From Alphaproteobacteria bacterium (GTDB lineage: Bacteria; Pseudomonadota; Alphaproteobacteria; MPNO01; UBA830), in contig JAJEBT010000038.1 of the NCBI GenBank assembly GCA_022822405.1, positions 1 through 64,000 on the forward strand: a DNA stretch of 64,000 nucleotides, written 5' to 3'. Positions 43,334-52,364 of the stretch are shown one piece after another. The position numbers and the translations under genes are program-made. The notes under the pieces were generated by a model. The model did not search any database, was not told the origin of the DNA, and saw only the letters and a program-made list of their open reading frames with translations. Every line of letters begins with the position of its first letter. Position 1 is the first letter of the stretch.

Positions 43334-44202
43334 AAGGTTTCTCCCGCGAGATAGTGATCGACGATCTCGGATCCGGTCGCCTTCCAGACGCCGTCATGTC
43401 CGCAGATATGGCCCAGCGCCCGGTCGAACGCGCTGATCCGGTGTGGCACGCCGATCACGAACGGGTGCAGGCAGATGGCCATCACGCGGCCCGAACCGCT
43501 CTCGACGCTTTCGCGGTACAGCGTGTCGAACTGCCGGCAGATCATGTCCGCGAACTCGTCCGCGGACTTGCCGTTCCGCCAGATCTGCGGCAGGTCGTTG
43601 ATTTCGGTCGAGTACGGGATGGAGCAGATCGTGCCGCCGTCGAGTTCCATGACATAGGGCTGGTCGTCGTTCACCCAGTCGGCGACGTAGGTGCAGCGAT
43701 TGTCGATCAGCGCGTCGAGCGTCGTCCAGTTTTCCTGGAGGCCGGAACCCAGCCAGCCGCGCGGCCGGCGCCCGGTCGCCCGTTCGATCCGGTCGAGGGA
43801 GTCGGCCACGAGCCGGCGTCCGTCGGCATCTTCGAGAACATGCAGATAGCGGCTGTTGGACTGGTTGTGGCCCATGAACTCCCATTCGAGTCCGAGTGCA
43901 TCCTCGACAATCTCGGGATAATCGTCGCACACTTCGCTGTTGAGAGCGGCGGTGCCCCTGATCCCATGGGCTTCCATGACCTCCATCATCCGGAAGACGC
44001 CGACGCGGGCGCCGTAGTCGCGCGGTGCCCAGTTGATGATGTCGGGGGTGACGCCGGTCCCGCCGGGTACCGGCTCGTCGAGCGGGAAGGTCTCGATGTT
44101 GGGAATGACCCAGAGCGCGAGATGATTGCCATCGGGCCAGTGGATGGCCGGACGCCGGTTGATCGGCCTGTAGGGGAAGGGGCCGTACCGTCCTGGTTTC
44201 AT
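43330..44202 (-). CDS. polysaccharide deacetylase family protein (PuuE-like)
   Basis: NodB-type carbohydrate esterase fold, 290 residues, without signal peptide. HLALWVIPNIETFP, WAPRDYGARVGVFRMMEVMEAHGIRGTAALNSEV and EFMGHNQSNS match the cytoplasmic branch that includes allantoinase PuuE and peptidoglycan-like deacetylases; a late CLHPFVIGVPHR supplies the His region. GGGAGG precedes the ATG. It overlaps anmK by 4 nt. Other purine-degradation genes are absent, so the PuuE role is not supported by context; a cell-wall link through anmK is possible. Confidence 0.87.
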   Translation of the reverse strand: MKPGRYGPFPYRPINRRPAIHWPDGNHLALWVIPNIETFPLDEPVPGGTGVTPDIINWAPRDYGARVGVFRMMEVMEAHGIRGTAALNSEVCDDYPEIVEDALGLEWEFMGHNQSNSRYLHVLEDADGRRLVADSLDRIERATGRRPRGWLGSGLQENWTTLDALIDNRCTYVADWVNDDQPYVMELDGGTICSIPYSTEINDLPQIWRNGKSADEFADMICRQFDTLYRESVESGSGRVMAICLHPFVIGVPHRISAFDRALGHICGHDGVWKATGSEIVDHYLAGETF

Positions 44203-44354
44203 GGGGCCTCCCGGAAAAAGGGTGCGGTCGCCGGGAGGGCCGGTGTCCGCGCCGGGCCGCTGCCGGCCGCGCGGGTGCCCTATTCCCGGTTGCGCGAGGT
44301 GATCAGTCTATCCGAAAACCGGTCTGCGCGCAGCGTTGACGCGCGCATGGGCTG

Positions 44355-44383
44355 CTGGATTGCGCACCGGCCAGCGGTATAGT
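44355..44383 (+). promoter_or_regulatory. candidate promoter of the outer-membrane protein gene
   Basis: CTGGAT (44355-44360) and TATAGT (44378-44383) are 17 bp apart, 70 bp upstream of the ATG. The -10 matches five of six bases. Confidence 0.45.
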
Positions 44384-44453
44384 CACTGGCTCTTCGCGAT
44401 GCCGCGCGCCCGAGACCGTACGCCCGGCATTGGACACGAGGTGGGAGGCCGCG

Positions 44454-45347
44454 ATGCATCGAATCCATGGCGCGAGTTTTCGCACGACGATCCTGCCTGT
44501 CCTCGTGGCCGTGTGGGTCCTGGCGGGCCACGGCTGGACCGCAGCTGCCGCCGAGGAGACCCGAGGCACCGGGACCGGCCTCCTCGCGGCAGGGGCGGAC
44601 CCGGTGGGGATCGTCCCCTATGCGAGTCTCGGCATGGCCCTGATCCGCTCGGAGGACACCCGCTTCGTTGACGGCGCGGACAGCGGTCATGCCGCGCTCT
44701 ACGGAAACGAGGATCTCTTCGATGCCGGATCCTTTGACGACGGTCTGCAGTTTCATATGGCGGCGGGCGTCCGCCTGCCGTACCGGCTGCGCGCCCAGCT
44801 GGAATTCGGCGCGGCCCGCGCCCTCGACTGGCGGGGCAACGCGAACTACCGGGACTCCGGCGCGCGTCAGCCGTCGGAGGCAAGGCTGGACACCCGGCAG
44901 ATCCTTTTTGCCGGGTTCCGCGACTTCCCGGGATGGGAGCTCGCCCCGGGCCGCTCCGTGCGGCCCTTCCTGGGCGCAGGCCTGGGCCTCACTCGCTACA
45001 GCTTGAGCGGCTACGTTCAAGGCTTCCCCGAACCGGATGATCCGCGCGGCAGCCTGCGCCGCGGTCCCGGCGGCGAGATACCCTTCACCGCTCTTCCCGG
45101 GGGAAGCGGGAGGAATTTCACGTGGATGCTGACGGCGGGGATTGCGGTACCGATCACCGGCGGTATCGACCTCGATTTGAGCTACCGCTATACCGATGCG
45201 GGAAAGATCCGCACCGATACAGGCGACATCGCCATCGTGCGGTTCAGGGAGGACGGCACCCGCCGCGAGATCCAGGTCCCCGTCAACGGAACCTTCGCCG
45301 ATTGCCGAACCCACGCCCTGCTCGTGTCGTTCCGCTTCGGGTTCTAG
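44454..45347 (+). CDS. outer-membrane beta-barrel protein
   Basis: A 297-residue secreted protein with a signal peptide (residues 1 to about 33, ending TAAAAEE) and a barrel of alternating short strands: PYASLGMALI, FHMAAGVRLPYRLRAQLEFGAAR, VRPFLGAGLGLTRYS, WMLTAGIAVPI, IDLDLSYRYTD and the terminal ALLVSFRFGF ending in Phe, the usual signal for the BAM machinery. It resembles OmpA-like/porin-family opacity proteins of about eight strands. GGGAGG precedes ATG 44454. Single gene; function unknown. Confidence 0.85.
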   Translation: MHRIHGASFRTTILPVLVAVWVLAGHGWTAAAAEETRGTGTGLLAAGADPVGIVPYASLGMALIRSEDTRFVDGADSGHAALYGNEDLFDAGSFDDGLQFHMAAGVRLPYRLRAQLEFGAARALDWRGNANYRDSGARQPSEARLDTRQILFAGFRDFPGWELAPGRSVRPFLGAGLGLTRYSLSGYVQGFPEPDDPRGSLRRGPGGEIPFTALPGGSGRNFTWMLTAGIAVPITGGIDLDLSYRYTDAGKIRTDTGDIAIVRFREDGTRREIQVPVNGTFADCRTHALLVSFRFGF

Positions 45348-45444
45348 CGTCCCCGCGCAGCGTGATGATTCCGCGCCGGTGCATCCCGGTGTGGAACCCG
45401 AAACGGATCGCAGTCTTCCGTATCCCGAAAGCGCGATCGCGATC

Positions 45445-46392
45445 TTATGAGGTCCCGAACCGGCGGCGGCGCGGTCCCGCTTTTCCGATCTTCAGCATCG
45501 TCGTGAGATAGATGCCCGCCCCGATCAGCCCGATCCCCACGATGTGGAACCAGAACAGGGTTTCGCCGAGGAAGCCCATTGCGAGAAAGACGGTATAGAC
45601 GGGTATGAGGTGAACGAAGAGGCCGGCCCGGCCGGGGCCGAGTTGCTCGATCGTGTGATTCCACCAGAACACGGCAAGGACCGACGCGAATACCGCGTTG
45701 AAGGCGACTGACCAGGCCGTTTCCCAAATCATCGGAGCCGGCGCGATGAAGAAGTGCTCCAGAAGCCAGAAGGGAAACACGGAAACCGCGCCCGCGGCCA
45801 GGATGCCGAAGACCAGGTTGAGGCGGCTGAGTTCTTTCGGCACGCGCCGCAGCAATACCGCATAGAAGGCCCAGGCCACGATCGACACCAGGATGAACAG
45901 GTCCCCGATATTGAGGCGAAGCGACAGCAGGCTCGCCGGTGAGCCGCGGACAATCAGGTAAAGGACGCCGGCCATCGACAGCACCACGCCCACCCACTGG
46001 AGGGCGGTCAGGCGGTCGCGGAACATCAGCCACGCGCAGGCGATGATGACGACCGGCTCGGCGGAATTGATCAGCGCGCCGTTGATCGCCGTCGTGAACT
46101 GGAGTCCGACGAAAAGCATGCCGTTCCCGCCGATGAACAGGAGCGCGCCGAGAAAGGCGATGAGTTTCCAGTGCGCGCGTATGAGCGGCCACTGGTCGCG
46201 CAACAGCCGGTGGCACAGCGGGTAGAGGATGATGAGCGCGACAATGCAGCGGAAAAACGACAGGGCGACGGGCGGGACGACGCCGGCGACGTCGCGCACC
46301 ACGACGATGCTGCCGGCCCAGCACAGCATGGTCAGCGGTCCGGCCAGGAGCGCCGGCGGCGTCAGTCGGGCGATGAGGGTCTCAGGCGCCAT
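45445..46392 (-). CDS. EamA-family (DMT superfamily) transporter
   Basis: Inner-membrane exporter of 315 residues with ten hydrophobic segments in two EamA repeats: residues about 15-145 and 160-305. Motifs such as SFFRCIVALIILYPL and GALINSAEPVVIIACAWLMFRDRLTALQWVGVVLSMAGVLYLIV are typical. The start overlaps the stop of the LLM oxidoreductase gene by 11 nt. It is the last gene of the long minus-strand run. Substrates for the family are metabolites or amino acids; none can be named. Confidence 0.88.
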   Translation of the reverse strand: MAPETLIARLTPPALLAGPLTMLCWAGSIVVVRDVAGVVPPVALSFFRCIVALIILYPLCHRLLRDQWPLIRAHWKLIAFLGALLFIGGNGMLFVGLQFTTAINGALINSAEPVVIIACAWLMFRDRLTALQWVGVVLSMAGVLYLIVRGSPASLLSLRLNIGDLFILVSIVAWAFYAVLLRRVPKELSRLNLVFGILAAGAVSVFPFWLLEHFFIAPAPMIWETAWSVAFNAVFASVLAVFWWNHTIEQLGPGRAGLFVHLIPVYTVFLAMGFLGETLFWFHIVGIGLIGAGIYLTTMLKIGKAGPRRRRFGTS

Positions 46393-47482
46393 CGTCTTCG
46401 CCGAGAGCTTCGTTGACCCGCGGCAGCACCTCCCGCGCCATCAGTTCCATCGAACGGCGGTCGAGGTCCGGATCCATCCAGTCATGCCCGGTATAGAGAA
46501 GCGTCCCGAACTCTCCCACCAGTTCGCGAAACGCGAGGATCTGGTCGACCACTGAACTCACGTCTCCGGCGATCACCTGGGTGGCGAGGGACTGCTCGAG
46601 CGTGATCTCGTCGTCGGGCTGGTCCGGCCAGGCGCGGAACACCTCGGGCCGCCCGTTGCCGATGACTTTCCGCATGATATTCCGGAAATAGAATCCGTGC
46701 GGCCCGTCCGGCGTCTTGGCATAGGCCTCGGCCTTCCTGCCATCCTCGTTGACGAAGATCGATTTCGCGATCCGCCAGCCGCTTGCGTTGACAGGCCGTC
46801 CGCCCTGGCGGAGGCCATCGAGATATCTTGGCAGGTTGGTCGCCACCCAGTGCGGTTGCACATAGTTCGAGCTTATGGGGTCCCAGCCGCGCGCCGCCGC
46901 GGCCGTCAGGCCCTTCGAGTGCGGCGTGACCGAAGTGACGACGACCGGAGGATGCGGCTTCTGCAGCGGCACCGAAACGATGCCCTGTCCGATGGCCTCG
47001 TCGCGCGTTCGCGCCGTCGACACCGTCCAGTGCTCGTTGCGGAGGTCGTAGGGCGGGCTGCCGGACCATATGGCGAGGATCATGTCCATCGACTGCAGCA
47101 TCTTCAGGTTGCGGTCGATGTCGAGATTTCCGAACATCTCGGCGTCCGACAGCAGTCCGCCCGGGCCGATCCCGAAGATCAGGCGCCCGTCGACGAGGTG
47201 GTCGACCATGGCGACGTGCGCCGCCACCATCGCCGGATGATAGGACGGCAGGGTGACGGCCGCGGTGCCGAAGGTGATCCGCCGGGCATCATCGGCCAGC
47301 GAGGCGATGAATATCAGGTTGGATGTGATCGGTTCGGCCCGGTCGGTGATGTGCTCGCCAATGAAGGCTTCGCGGTAGCCCAGGCGGTCGGCCAGCAGCA
47401 CGGCCTCGCGGTCCTCGCGCAGGACCTGCCGGTAGTCCTTCGCGGGCGGGTGCACGGGCTGGATGAAGAAGCCGAGGCGCAT
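46382..47482 (-). CDS. LLM-class flavin-dependent oxidoreductase (luciferase-like monooxygenase)
   Basis: Bacterial-luciferase-like TIM barrel, 366 residues, using FMNH2 or F420. It begins RLGFFIQPVHPP, with EAFIGEHITDR, FGTAAVTLPSYHPAMVAAHVAMVDHLVDGRLIFGIGPGG and the C-terminal ITLEQSLATQVIAGD region. It is closest to the limonene-monooxygenase-like or alkanal-type group. ATG 47482 is preferred; GTG 47491 is possible. Next to an acyl-CoA ligase gene and an MDR dehydrogenase gene, it probably belongs to a small catabolic unit. A separate flavin reductase is not adjacent. Confidence 0.88.
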   Translation of the reverse strand: MRLGFFIQPVHPPAKDYRQVLREDREAVLLADRLGYREAFIGEHITDRAEPITSNLIFIASLADDARRITFGTAAVTLPSYHPAMVAAHVAMVDHLVDGRLIFGIGPGGLLSDAEMFGNLDIDRNLKMLQSMDMILAIWSGSPPYDLRNEHWTVSTARTRDEAIGQGIVSVPLQKPHPPVVVTSVTPHSKGLTAAAARGWDPISSNYVQPHWVATNLPRYLDGLRQGGRPVNASGWRIAKSIFVNEDGRKAEAYAKTPDGPHGFYFRNIMRKVIGNGRPEVFRAWPDQPDDEITLEQSLATQVIAGDVSSVVDQILAFRELVGEFGTLLYTGHDWMDPDLDRRSMELMAREVLPRVNEALGEDDGA

Positions 47483-47525
47483 GGCCGTCACCGGGCGCCG
47501 GCAGCAAACGCCGCGACCGTCCGTG

Positions 47526-49058
47526 TCATCCGCCCGTTGATCCGCCGCGCGCTGCAGCTGCGGCCTGGCCTTCCAGCATGCGCCGGTCGATCTTGTTGGT
47601 CCCCGCAAGGGGCAGGGATTCGACGAGAAACACCCGGCGGGGGTGCGCGTAGGCCGGGCCGTTGTCGAGCGCGTAGCGCTTGACCGCGTCCTCGTCGATC
47701 GACGCGCCGTCACGGGGCACGATCCAGGCGTAGGGCACGTGCGCCTTGAGTTCGTCGGGTGCCGGCACGACAACCGCCTGCAGCACGTCCTCGTGGCGCT
47801 CGAGCATGGCTTCGACCTCGCCCGGATGGATGTTCTCTCCGGCGCAGACGAACATGTCGTCGGCGCGGCCCACGAAATAATACCAGCCGTCCCCGTCGCG
47901 TCTGAGAATGTCGCCGGTATCGAGCCATCCCTCTTCCGTGAGCACCGCGGCCGTCTCCTCGGGCAGGCCGTGATATCCCGCCATGACCCCGGGACTGCGG
48001 ACATGGAGCACGCCCTGGTCGCCGCCGCGCCCGCCCCCGAGCCGGATGTCGACGCCGTCGATGGGGTAGCCGACCGAGGTTCGCGGGCGCGGAATGCCCT
48101 CGGGGTGGGTCCAGGCGAAGAGGATGGGGCCGCCTTCCGTGATGCCGTAGTTGAGGTTGAGCTTCGCGTCCGGGAACTGCGCCGCCAGCGAATCGAGAAG
48201 ATTGTCCGAGGCCGGCGCCGATCCCATCGAGCAGTTGCGCACCGACGACAGGTCGGTTTCGGCGAGGAGGTCCTGTTCCTGCAGGATCAGGGCGTACATC
48301 GTCGGCACGCCCGTCAGCATGGTCAGGCGGTAGCGCTCGATGGCGCGGATGTAGGCCCGGGCGTCGAAGCGCGAAAAGAGGACGATGCGCCCGCCCGCGG
48401 CGAGCGCGGACTTCACCGCCAGCAGCGCGTTCTTGTGATAGAGCGGCGCCGAGATGATCGAACAGTCGCCGGCGTCGAGATCCCGGCTTTCGACGATCTT
48501 GCCGAGCATCCAGACCTGCCCCGCATGGTCGAGGAGCACACCCTTGGGCCGTCCGGTCGAACCCGACGTGTAGGGCTGCTCGGCTATGTCGCCGGGGCCG
48601 GGAAAGAACGACGGGTGCGTCGCGTCGAGCGGCTTCGCGAAGTTCTTCAGCGTGTCCGCGCCGTCGCCGAAGGATATGGCCCGGACATCCGCCGGCACGC
48701 GCCCGGCTTGGTCGGGATCGGCGAATACCGCCTTCATCGATGCGTCGCGGATGATGAAACGAACCGTGTCGTCCGGCAGCTTGAGGTTGATCATCACCGG
48801 CACACAGCCGGCCCGCATCGCGCCGAAGAGGACCTGGAGGAACTCGACCCGGTTGAGGGCGAGGATGCCGATCCGGTCGCCCGGCTCCACGCCGGCATGG
48901 AGGAGGCCGTTGGCGACCGCGTCGCAGGCCGCGTCGAACTCGCGGAAGCTGTACTCCCGCGGCGCTTCGGGATCGTAGTGGTCGATGACCGCGATGCGGT
49001 CGGATCCGGCATGTTCCTCGAAGATGTCTCCGAGATTTCCGGACTCGGGCGGTCTCAT
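47526..49058 (-). CDS. AMP-binding acyl-CoA synthetase
   Basis: Activates a carboxylic acid to its CoA thioester through an acyl-adenylate, 510 residues. Core motifs: the P-loop-like YTSGSTGRPKG, NYGITEGGP, WLDTGDILRRDGDGWYYFVGRADD and the C-terminal lysine in AGTNKIDRRML. It is of the fatty/aromatic acid ligase group (FadD/4-chlorobenzoate type), not acetyl-CoA synthetase. ATG 49058 is chosen; an in-frame TTG is two codons upstream. LLM oxidoreductase gene downstream, dehydrogenase gene upstream, all same strand with small gaps. Confidence 0.9.
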   Translation of the reverse strand: MRPPESGNLGDIFEEHAGSDRIAVIDHYDPEAPREYSFREFDAACDAVANGLLHAGVEPGDRIGILALNRVEFLQVLFGAMRAGCVPVMINLKLPDDTVRFIIRDASMKAVFADPDQAGRVPADVRAISFGDGADTLKNFAKPLDATHPSFFPGPGDIAEQPYTSGSTGRPKGVLLDHAGQVWMLGKIVESRDLDAGDCSIISAPLYHKNALLAVKSALAAGGRIVLFSRFDARAYIRAIERYRLTMLTGVPTMYALILQEQDLLAETDLSSVRNCSMGSAPASDNLLDSLAAQFPDAKLNLNYGITEGGPILFAWTHPEGIPRPRTSVGYPIDGVDIRLGGGRGGDQGVLHVRSPGVMAGYHGLPEETAAVLTEEGWLDTGDILRRDGDGWYYFVGRADDMFVCAGENIHPGEVEAMLERHEDVLQAVVVPAPDELKAHVPYAWIVPRDGASIDEDAVKRYALDNGPAYAHPRRVFLVESLPLAGTNKIDRRMLEGQAAAAARGGSTGG

Positions 49059-49086
49059 GGCCAATCTGCCCCGAAAATGAGCCGCG

Positions 49087-50094
49087 TCAGGGCGTGATGA
49101 TGATCTTTCCGATGACCTCGCGGTCGCGCAGTCGGCGCACCCCCTCGGCCGTCTGTTCCAGCGGATAGACCTCGTCGATGACCGGCCTGAGCCGATCCTC
49201 GGAAATCAGGCGCATCAGCGTCTCGAGGTCCTCGATCGTCCAGGAGTTCGAGCCGAGAATCTTGAGCTCGAAGGTCCAGACGTAGCGCAGGTCCTCGGCC
49301 GGGTCGTAGCCCGCCGTCGCGCCGCAGGTCAGGATCTTGCCGCCGCGCTTGGTCGCCTTGAGAGACGGAACCCAGGTGTCGCCGCCGGTGAAGTTTATGA
49401 CCACGTCGACGCCGCCCTCGTGCTTGCGGCGGTGGGGCTTGCCGTAGAGTCCGTAGATCGTCTTCTCGAAATCCTCGTAGCCGATCACCTCGTCGGCGCC
49501 CCACTTCTTCAGGGCCTCGAGCTTCTCCGGACTGGATCCGGCGGCAACGACCTCGCATCCCATCATCTTCGCCAGCAGGACGCAGCACGAACCGACGCCG
49601 CCCGAGGCGCCGAGAATCAGGACTTTTTCGCCGCCGGCCATGCCGCCGTTGGTGATCATCATGCGATGGGCCGTGCCGTAGGCGACGGGAAGCGCCGCGG
49701 CCTGGGCGTGGGAGCAGCCCTCCGGAATCGGGATCAGGCGGGTGGCGTCGACGACGCAGTATTCGGCGGTGCCGCCGTCGATCATTTCGCCCATCAGGCC
49801 CTTTTCGGGGGTGATCGGGTCGAGCGGGTTGATCAGCACGTCGTCGCCGACCTTCCAGCCCTCGACATTCGATCCGATTTCCGCGATCTCGCCGGCGATG
49901 TCGAGGCCGATGATGATCGGAAGCGGCACCTTGATGCCCGGCATGCCCCTGGTGGTGAAGACGTCGTGATAGTTCAGCGACGTCGCCCTGACGCGCACGA
50001 CGACCTGATCGTCGCCGCACTCGGGATCGTCATAATCCGCGTGGTAGACTAGGTTTTCGATATCGCCATGTTCATGCAGGACAACTGCGCGCAC
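49087..50094 (-). CDS. zinc-binding/quinone-type medium-chain dehydrogenase
   Basis: MDR-superfamily NAD(P)H oxidoreductase, 335 residues. GHE-like zinc site is replaced by GLDIAGEI, and the nucleotide fold is VLILGASGGVGSCCVLLAKMMG. NPLDPITPEKGLMGEMIDGGTAEY lies where some members hold structural zinc but without the four cysteines. The GTG at 50094 has GGGAG upstream and starts RAVVLHEHGD, usual for the family. It resembles quinone oxidoreductase/crotonyl-CoA-reductase-like enzymes. It heads the ligase/LLM/EamA subset after a 123-bp gap. Confidence 0.88.
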   Translation of the reverse strand: MRAVVLHEHGDIENLVYHADYDDPECGDDQVVVRVRATSLNYHDVFTTRGMPGIKVPLPIIIGLDIAGEIAEIGSNVEGWKVGDDVLINPLDPITPEKGLMGEMIDGGTAEYCVVDATRLIPIPEGCSHAQAAALPVAYGTAHRMMITNGGMAGGEKVLILGASGGVGSCCVLLAKMMGCEVVAAGSSPEKLEALKKWGADEVIGYEDFEKTIYGLYGKPHRRKHEGGVDVVINFTGGDTWVPSLKATKRGGKILTCGATAGYDPAEDLRYVWTFELKILGSNSWTIEDLETLMRLISEDRLRPVIDEVYPLEQTAEGVRRLRDREVIGKIIITP

Positions 50095-50217
50095 GTTCTT
50101 TCTCCCTCGGCCGGCCGCTCCGAACGCCGGCCACATCCATGCCCGTGAGTATCGCTTTTGCCCCGTATCCGTCAAGCAAGGCCCGGCGGCCGCACGCCGC
50201 GCCGGCGGCGGCCGGGA

Positions 50218-50757
50218 TCACGATGCGGAGAGCCTGGCAGGCTCGAGGCGTCCGGCGACGGCGAAGACATGCGGGTCTTCGGCCCCCATGGAACGGATGG
50301 CGTCCGCGAGCCTGAGCACGTATTCCGCGTTGCTCCCCGACGGTCCGGCCGCCGCCGCCACCTGCGCGGCGATTTCCGCCATGTCGGCCCGGCCCAGCCA
50401 GTTGGGGTTGCCGGGGGTGGCGATATAGACCACGCCGCGGACCGGTGCGCGGCCCGCCTCGAAGAGGATGTCCACGTCCCGGAGCGCGTAGCCGCCCTTT
50501 TCCCGATGGTCGAGGCCGGCGATGACGGCGTCCCTGGCGTCGGCGCCGACCCTGTAGGCGCGCCCGTGGCACGTGCTTCCGGGCTTCTCGACCAGTGTCA
50601 CCACCCGGCCCGGGGATCCGGGCACGCCCCGGTGGTCGGTCGAGCCCTGCCAGAATCGCCGCGCCCATCCGTCGATCGACGCCGGTCGCGCCTCGGCATG
50701 GGGAAAGTCCGGCCGCCAGATCAGGGATCCGTACCCGAATATCCAGATATCGCTCAT
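50218..50757 (-). CDS. ChaC-family gamma-glutamylcyclotransferase
   Basis: Cleaves glutathione (or gamma-glutamyl peptides) to 5-oxoproline. The 179-residue protein begins IWIFGYGSLIWRPDF, the substrate-binding YGSL signature, and has the catalytic Glu in LDHREKGGY, with SNAEYVLRLADAIR near the end. The ATG overlaps the VOC gene stop as ATGA. A glutaredoxin-fusion gene is upstream in the same run and a GST is elsewhere in the window, which agrees with active glutathione metabolism. Confidence 0.93.
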   Translation of the reverse strand: MSDIWIFGYGSLIWRPDFPHAEARPASIDGWARRFWQGSTDHRGVPGSPGRVVTLVEKPGSTCHGRAYRVGADARDAVIAGLDHREKGGYALRDVDILFEAGRAPVRGVVYIATPGNPNWLGRADMAEIAAQVAAAAGPSGSNAEYVLRLADAIRSMGAEDPHVFAVAGRLEPARLSAS

Positions 50758-51683
50758 GGCGCTCCGAAGGGCTCGGTCCCGTGCGCGTGCATGATGAAGC
50801 ACGCGCCGGCGCCGTCCTCGGGATGCACGATCAGCCGTCCGGGCTCGTCGGCAAGCAGCCGGACGCCGCCTGCGGCGAGGAAGGCGCGGGTCGCCGCAAG
50901 GTCGGCGCTGCGCACCGCCACCGCCGCCATGAACGGCAGGGACGGGATTTCGACGCCCGGAAGCAGGACGCGGCATGTCGCGGGGTCGGTGATCGCGAGC
51001 TCGCCGCGGTCGAGGACGATCCGGCGGAGCGGGCCTTCCCCCGCCGCCTTGCGCCCGGCGAAACGCGCGTATCTTGCGGCGGCCTCGTCCGGATCGCCGC
51101 AGCAGATCAGCAGGCCCGACAGCATGTCGGCCGCGTTGCCGGCGGCGGTCACCGACGGCTGCCAGACGGTGTCCGGCGTCTCGTGGGTGAGGATCTGGAT
51201 CCGCCCCTCGGGCATGTCGTCGCGGCGCAGGCGAAGGACGGAGAATCCCGCGACCGCCTCGCCCCCCGCGTCGAGCGGCATCGGGCGGCGCAGCGCGACC
51301 GGGGCGGCCGGGTCGAAGCCGCTCTCGCGCAGCCGTTCCGCCGCCGCCGCCGTGTCGGCGACCGCAAAGGCGATGAGGTGAAGCCCGCCATAGCGATCCA
51401 GCGCCGCGTCCATCTGGCGGGTCAGCGGCGTGTCGAGATCCGGAACCCTGATCAGCACTTCGAGATAGCCGCGCGCGATCATCGCGCAACGGTTGGCGGT
51501 GCCCGAGGGCACCCGCCGTCCGTCAGGCTGGGCGTTCTCGTGCACCGTCAGCGGCGTCATCGGAAACCCGAGCCGCGCGAAGTCTTCCGCGGCCGCATCC
51601 ATGTCGGGCACGAACCAGCCGACATGGTCGAGAAATATCCCGTCGCCTGCCGGCGTCTGCGGTTCTGCGGGGGGACCGTTCAT
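50754..51683 (-). CDS. VOC-superfamily protein (glyoxalase-like domain)
   Basis: A 309-residue protein with a Glyoxalase_3-like domain in the first half (FLDHVGWFVPDMDAAAEDFARLGFPMTP, GYLEVLIRVPDLDTP, GLHLIAFAVADTAAAAERLRESGF) and a second vicinal-oxygen-chelate half (LSGLLICCGDPDEAAARYARFAG onwards). Metal-site His and Glu residues are only partly conserved. Its function cannot be read; family members act as lyases, dioxygenases or binding proteins. Coupled by 4-nt overlap to chaC. Confidence 0.82.
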   Translation of the reverse strand: MNGPPAEPQTPAGDGIFLDHVGWFVPDMDAAAEDFARLGFPMTPLTVHENAQPDGRRVPSGTANRCAMIARGYLEVLIRVPDLDTPLTRQMDAALDRYGGLHLIAFAVADTAAAAERLRESGFDPAAPVALRRPMPLDAGGEAVAGFSVLRLRRDDMPEGRIQILTHETPDTVWQPSVTAAGNAADMLSGLLICCGDPDEAAARYARFAGRKAAGEGPLRRIVLDRGELAITDPATCRVLLPGVEIPSLPFMAAVAVRSADLAATRAFLAAGGVRLLADEPGRLIVHPEDGAGACFIMHAHGTEPFGAP

Positions 51684-51737
51684 CAGGGGAGGGCTTCGCC
51701 TGCCGCCGGCCGGAGGGGGTGGTCGGCGGTTTTGCGC

Positions 51738-52364
51738 TCAGCCACGCGCGACGGAGCCGGGAGAAAGCGAGTTCCGGCCGCGGTCGGGGTTGGGCTCGAC
51801 GGATCGCTCAAGCCGTTCGGAGAGGTCGTCCGCGCCGCCCACATAGGAGCCGTCGAGCCAGATCTGCGGCACCGTCACCGGGGTCTTGGGGCCGATAATG
51901 GGCTTGACCCGCCCGAGCATCTCGTAGAGCGCCCGGGGCTCGCGGACCACGTCGTGATACTCGTAGTCCATGCCGGCTTCGTCGAGATAGGACTTGGCGC
52001 GCACGCAGTGGGGGCAGCCTTCCTTGCCGAACACGTAGTTGCCCCGGATTTCGCTCTGGCGGACATGCGCGGCGATGACCGCTTCGGTCAGCACGCCGCG
52101 ATTGAGCGCGTGACCCTGGCTCACCACCCGGCCCTCGACCATGACGATCGGGGCGTGCCAGCCGCCGGCGGGCAGCGGACGCCACCATTCGCTCAGCCAT
52201 TCGCGCGAATCGAGTTCCACGGGTATGCCAGAAAGTTCGCGCGCGAAGGTGTCCTCGATGACGTCGACCGTGAGCGCGCATTCGCCGCACGGGATGTTGA
52301 CCCTGAACGGGCCCCACCGGCCGGCCCAGCGGTACAGGGTCACCCTGACCGGGCCGTCAGCCAT
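51738..52364 (-). CDS. fusion of a thioredoxin-like domain (CGEC) and a glutaredoxin domain (CPHC)
   Basis: A 208-residue cytoplasmic redox protein. Residues 1 to about 100 look like a thioredoxin fold with a Cys26-Gly-Glu-Cys29 motif and a cis-Pro-like HAPIVMV. Residues about 108-190 are a standard glutaredoxin: GKEGCPHCVRAK (Cys117, Cys120), TVP (164-166) and GG (176-177). The two CxxC centres suggest electrons passed between domains. The ATG overlaps the lyase gene by 8 nt. I know no characterised protein with exactly this layout; the glutaredoxin half is certain. Confidence 0.82.
   Translation of the reverse strand: MADGPVRVTLYRWAGRWGPFRVNIPCGECALTVDVIEDTFARELSGIPVELDSREWLSEWWRPLPAGGWHAPIVMVEGRVVSQGHALNRGVLTEAVIAAHVRQSEIRGNYVFGKEGCPHCVRAKSYLDEAGMDYEYHDVVREPRALYEMLGRVKPIIGPKTPVTVPQIWLDGSYVGGADDLSERLERSVEPNPDRGRNSLSPGSVARG

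Noticed and set aside
43330-44202. Allantoinase (PuuE) function for the polysaccharide deacetylase
   Set aside because: The fold branch fits, but no purine-degradation genes accompany it; only the family is called.
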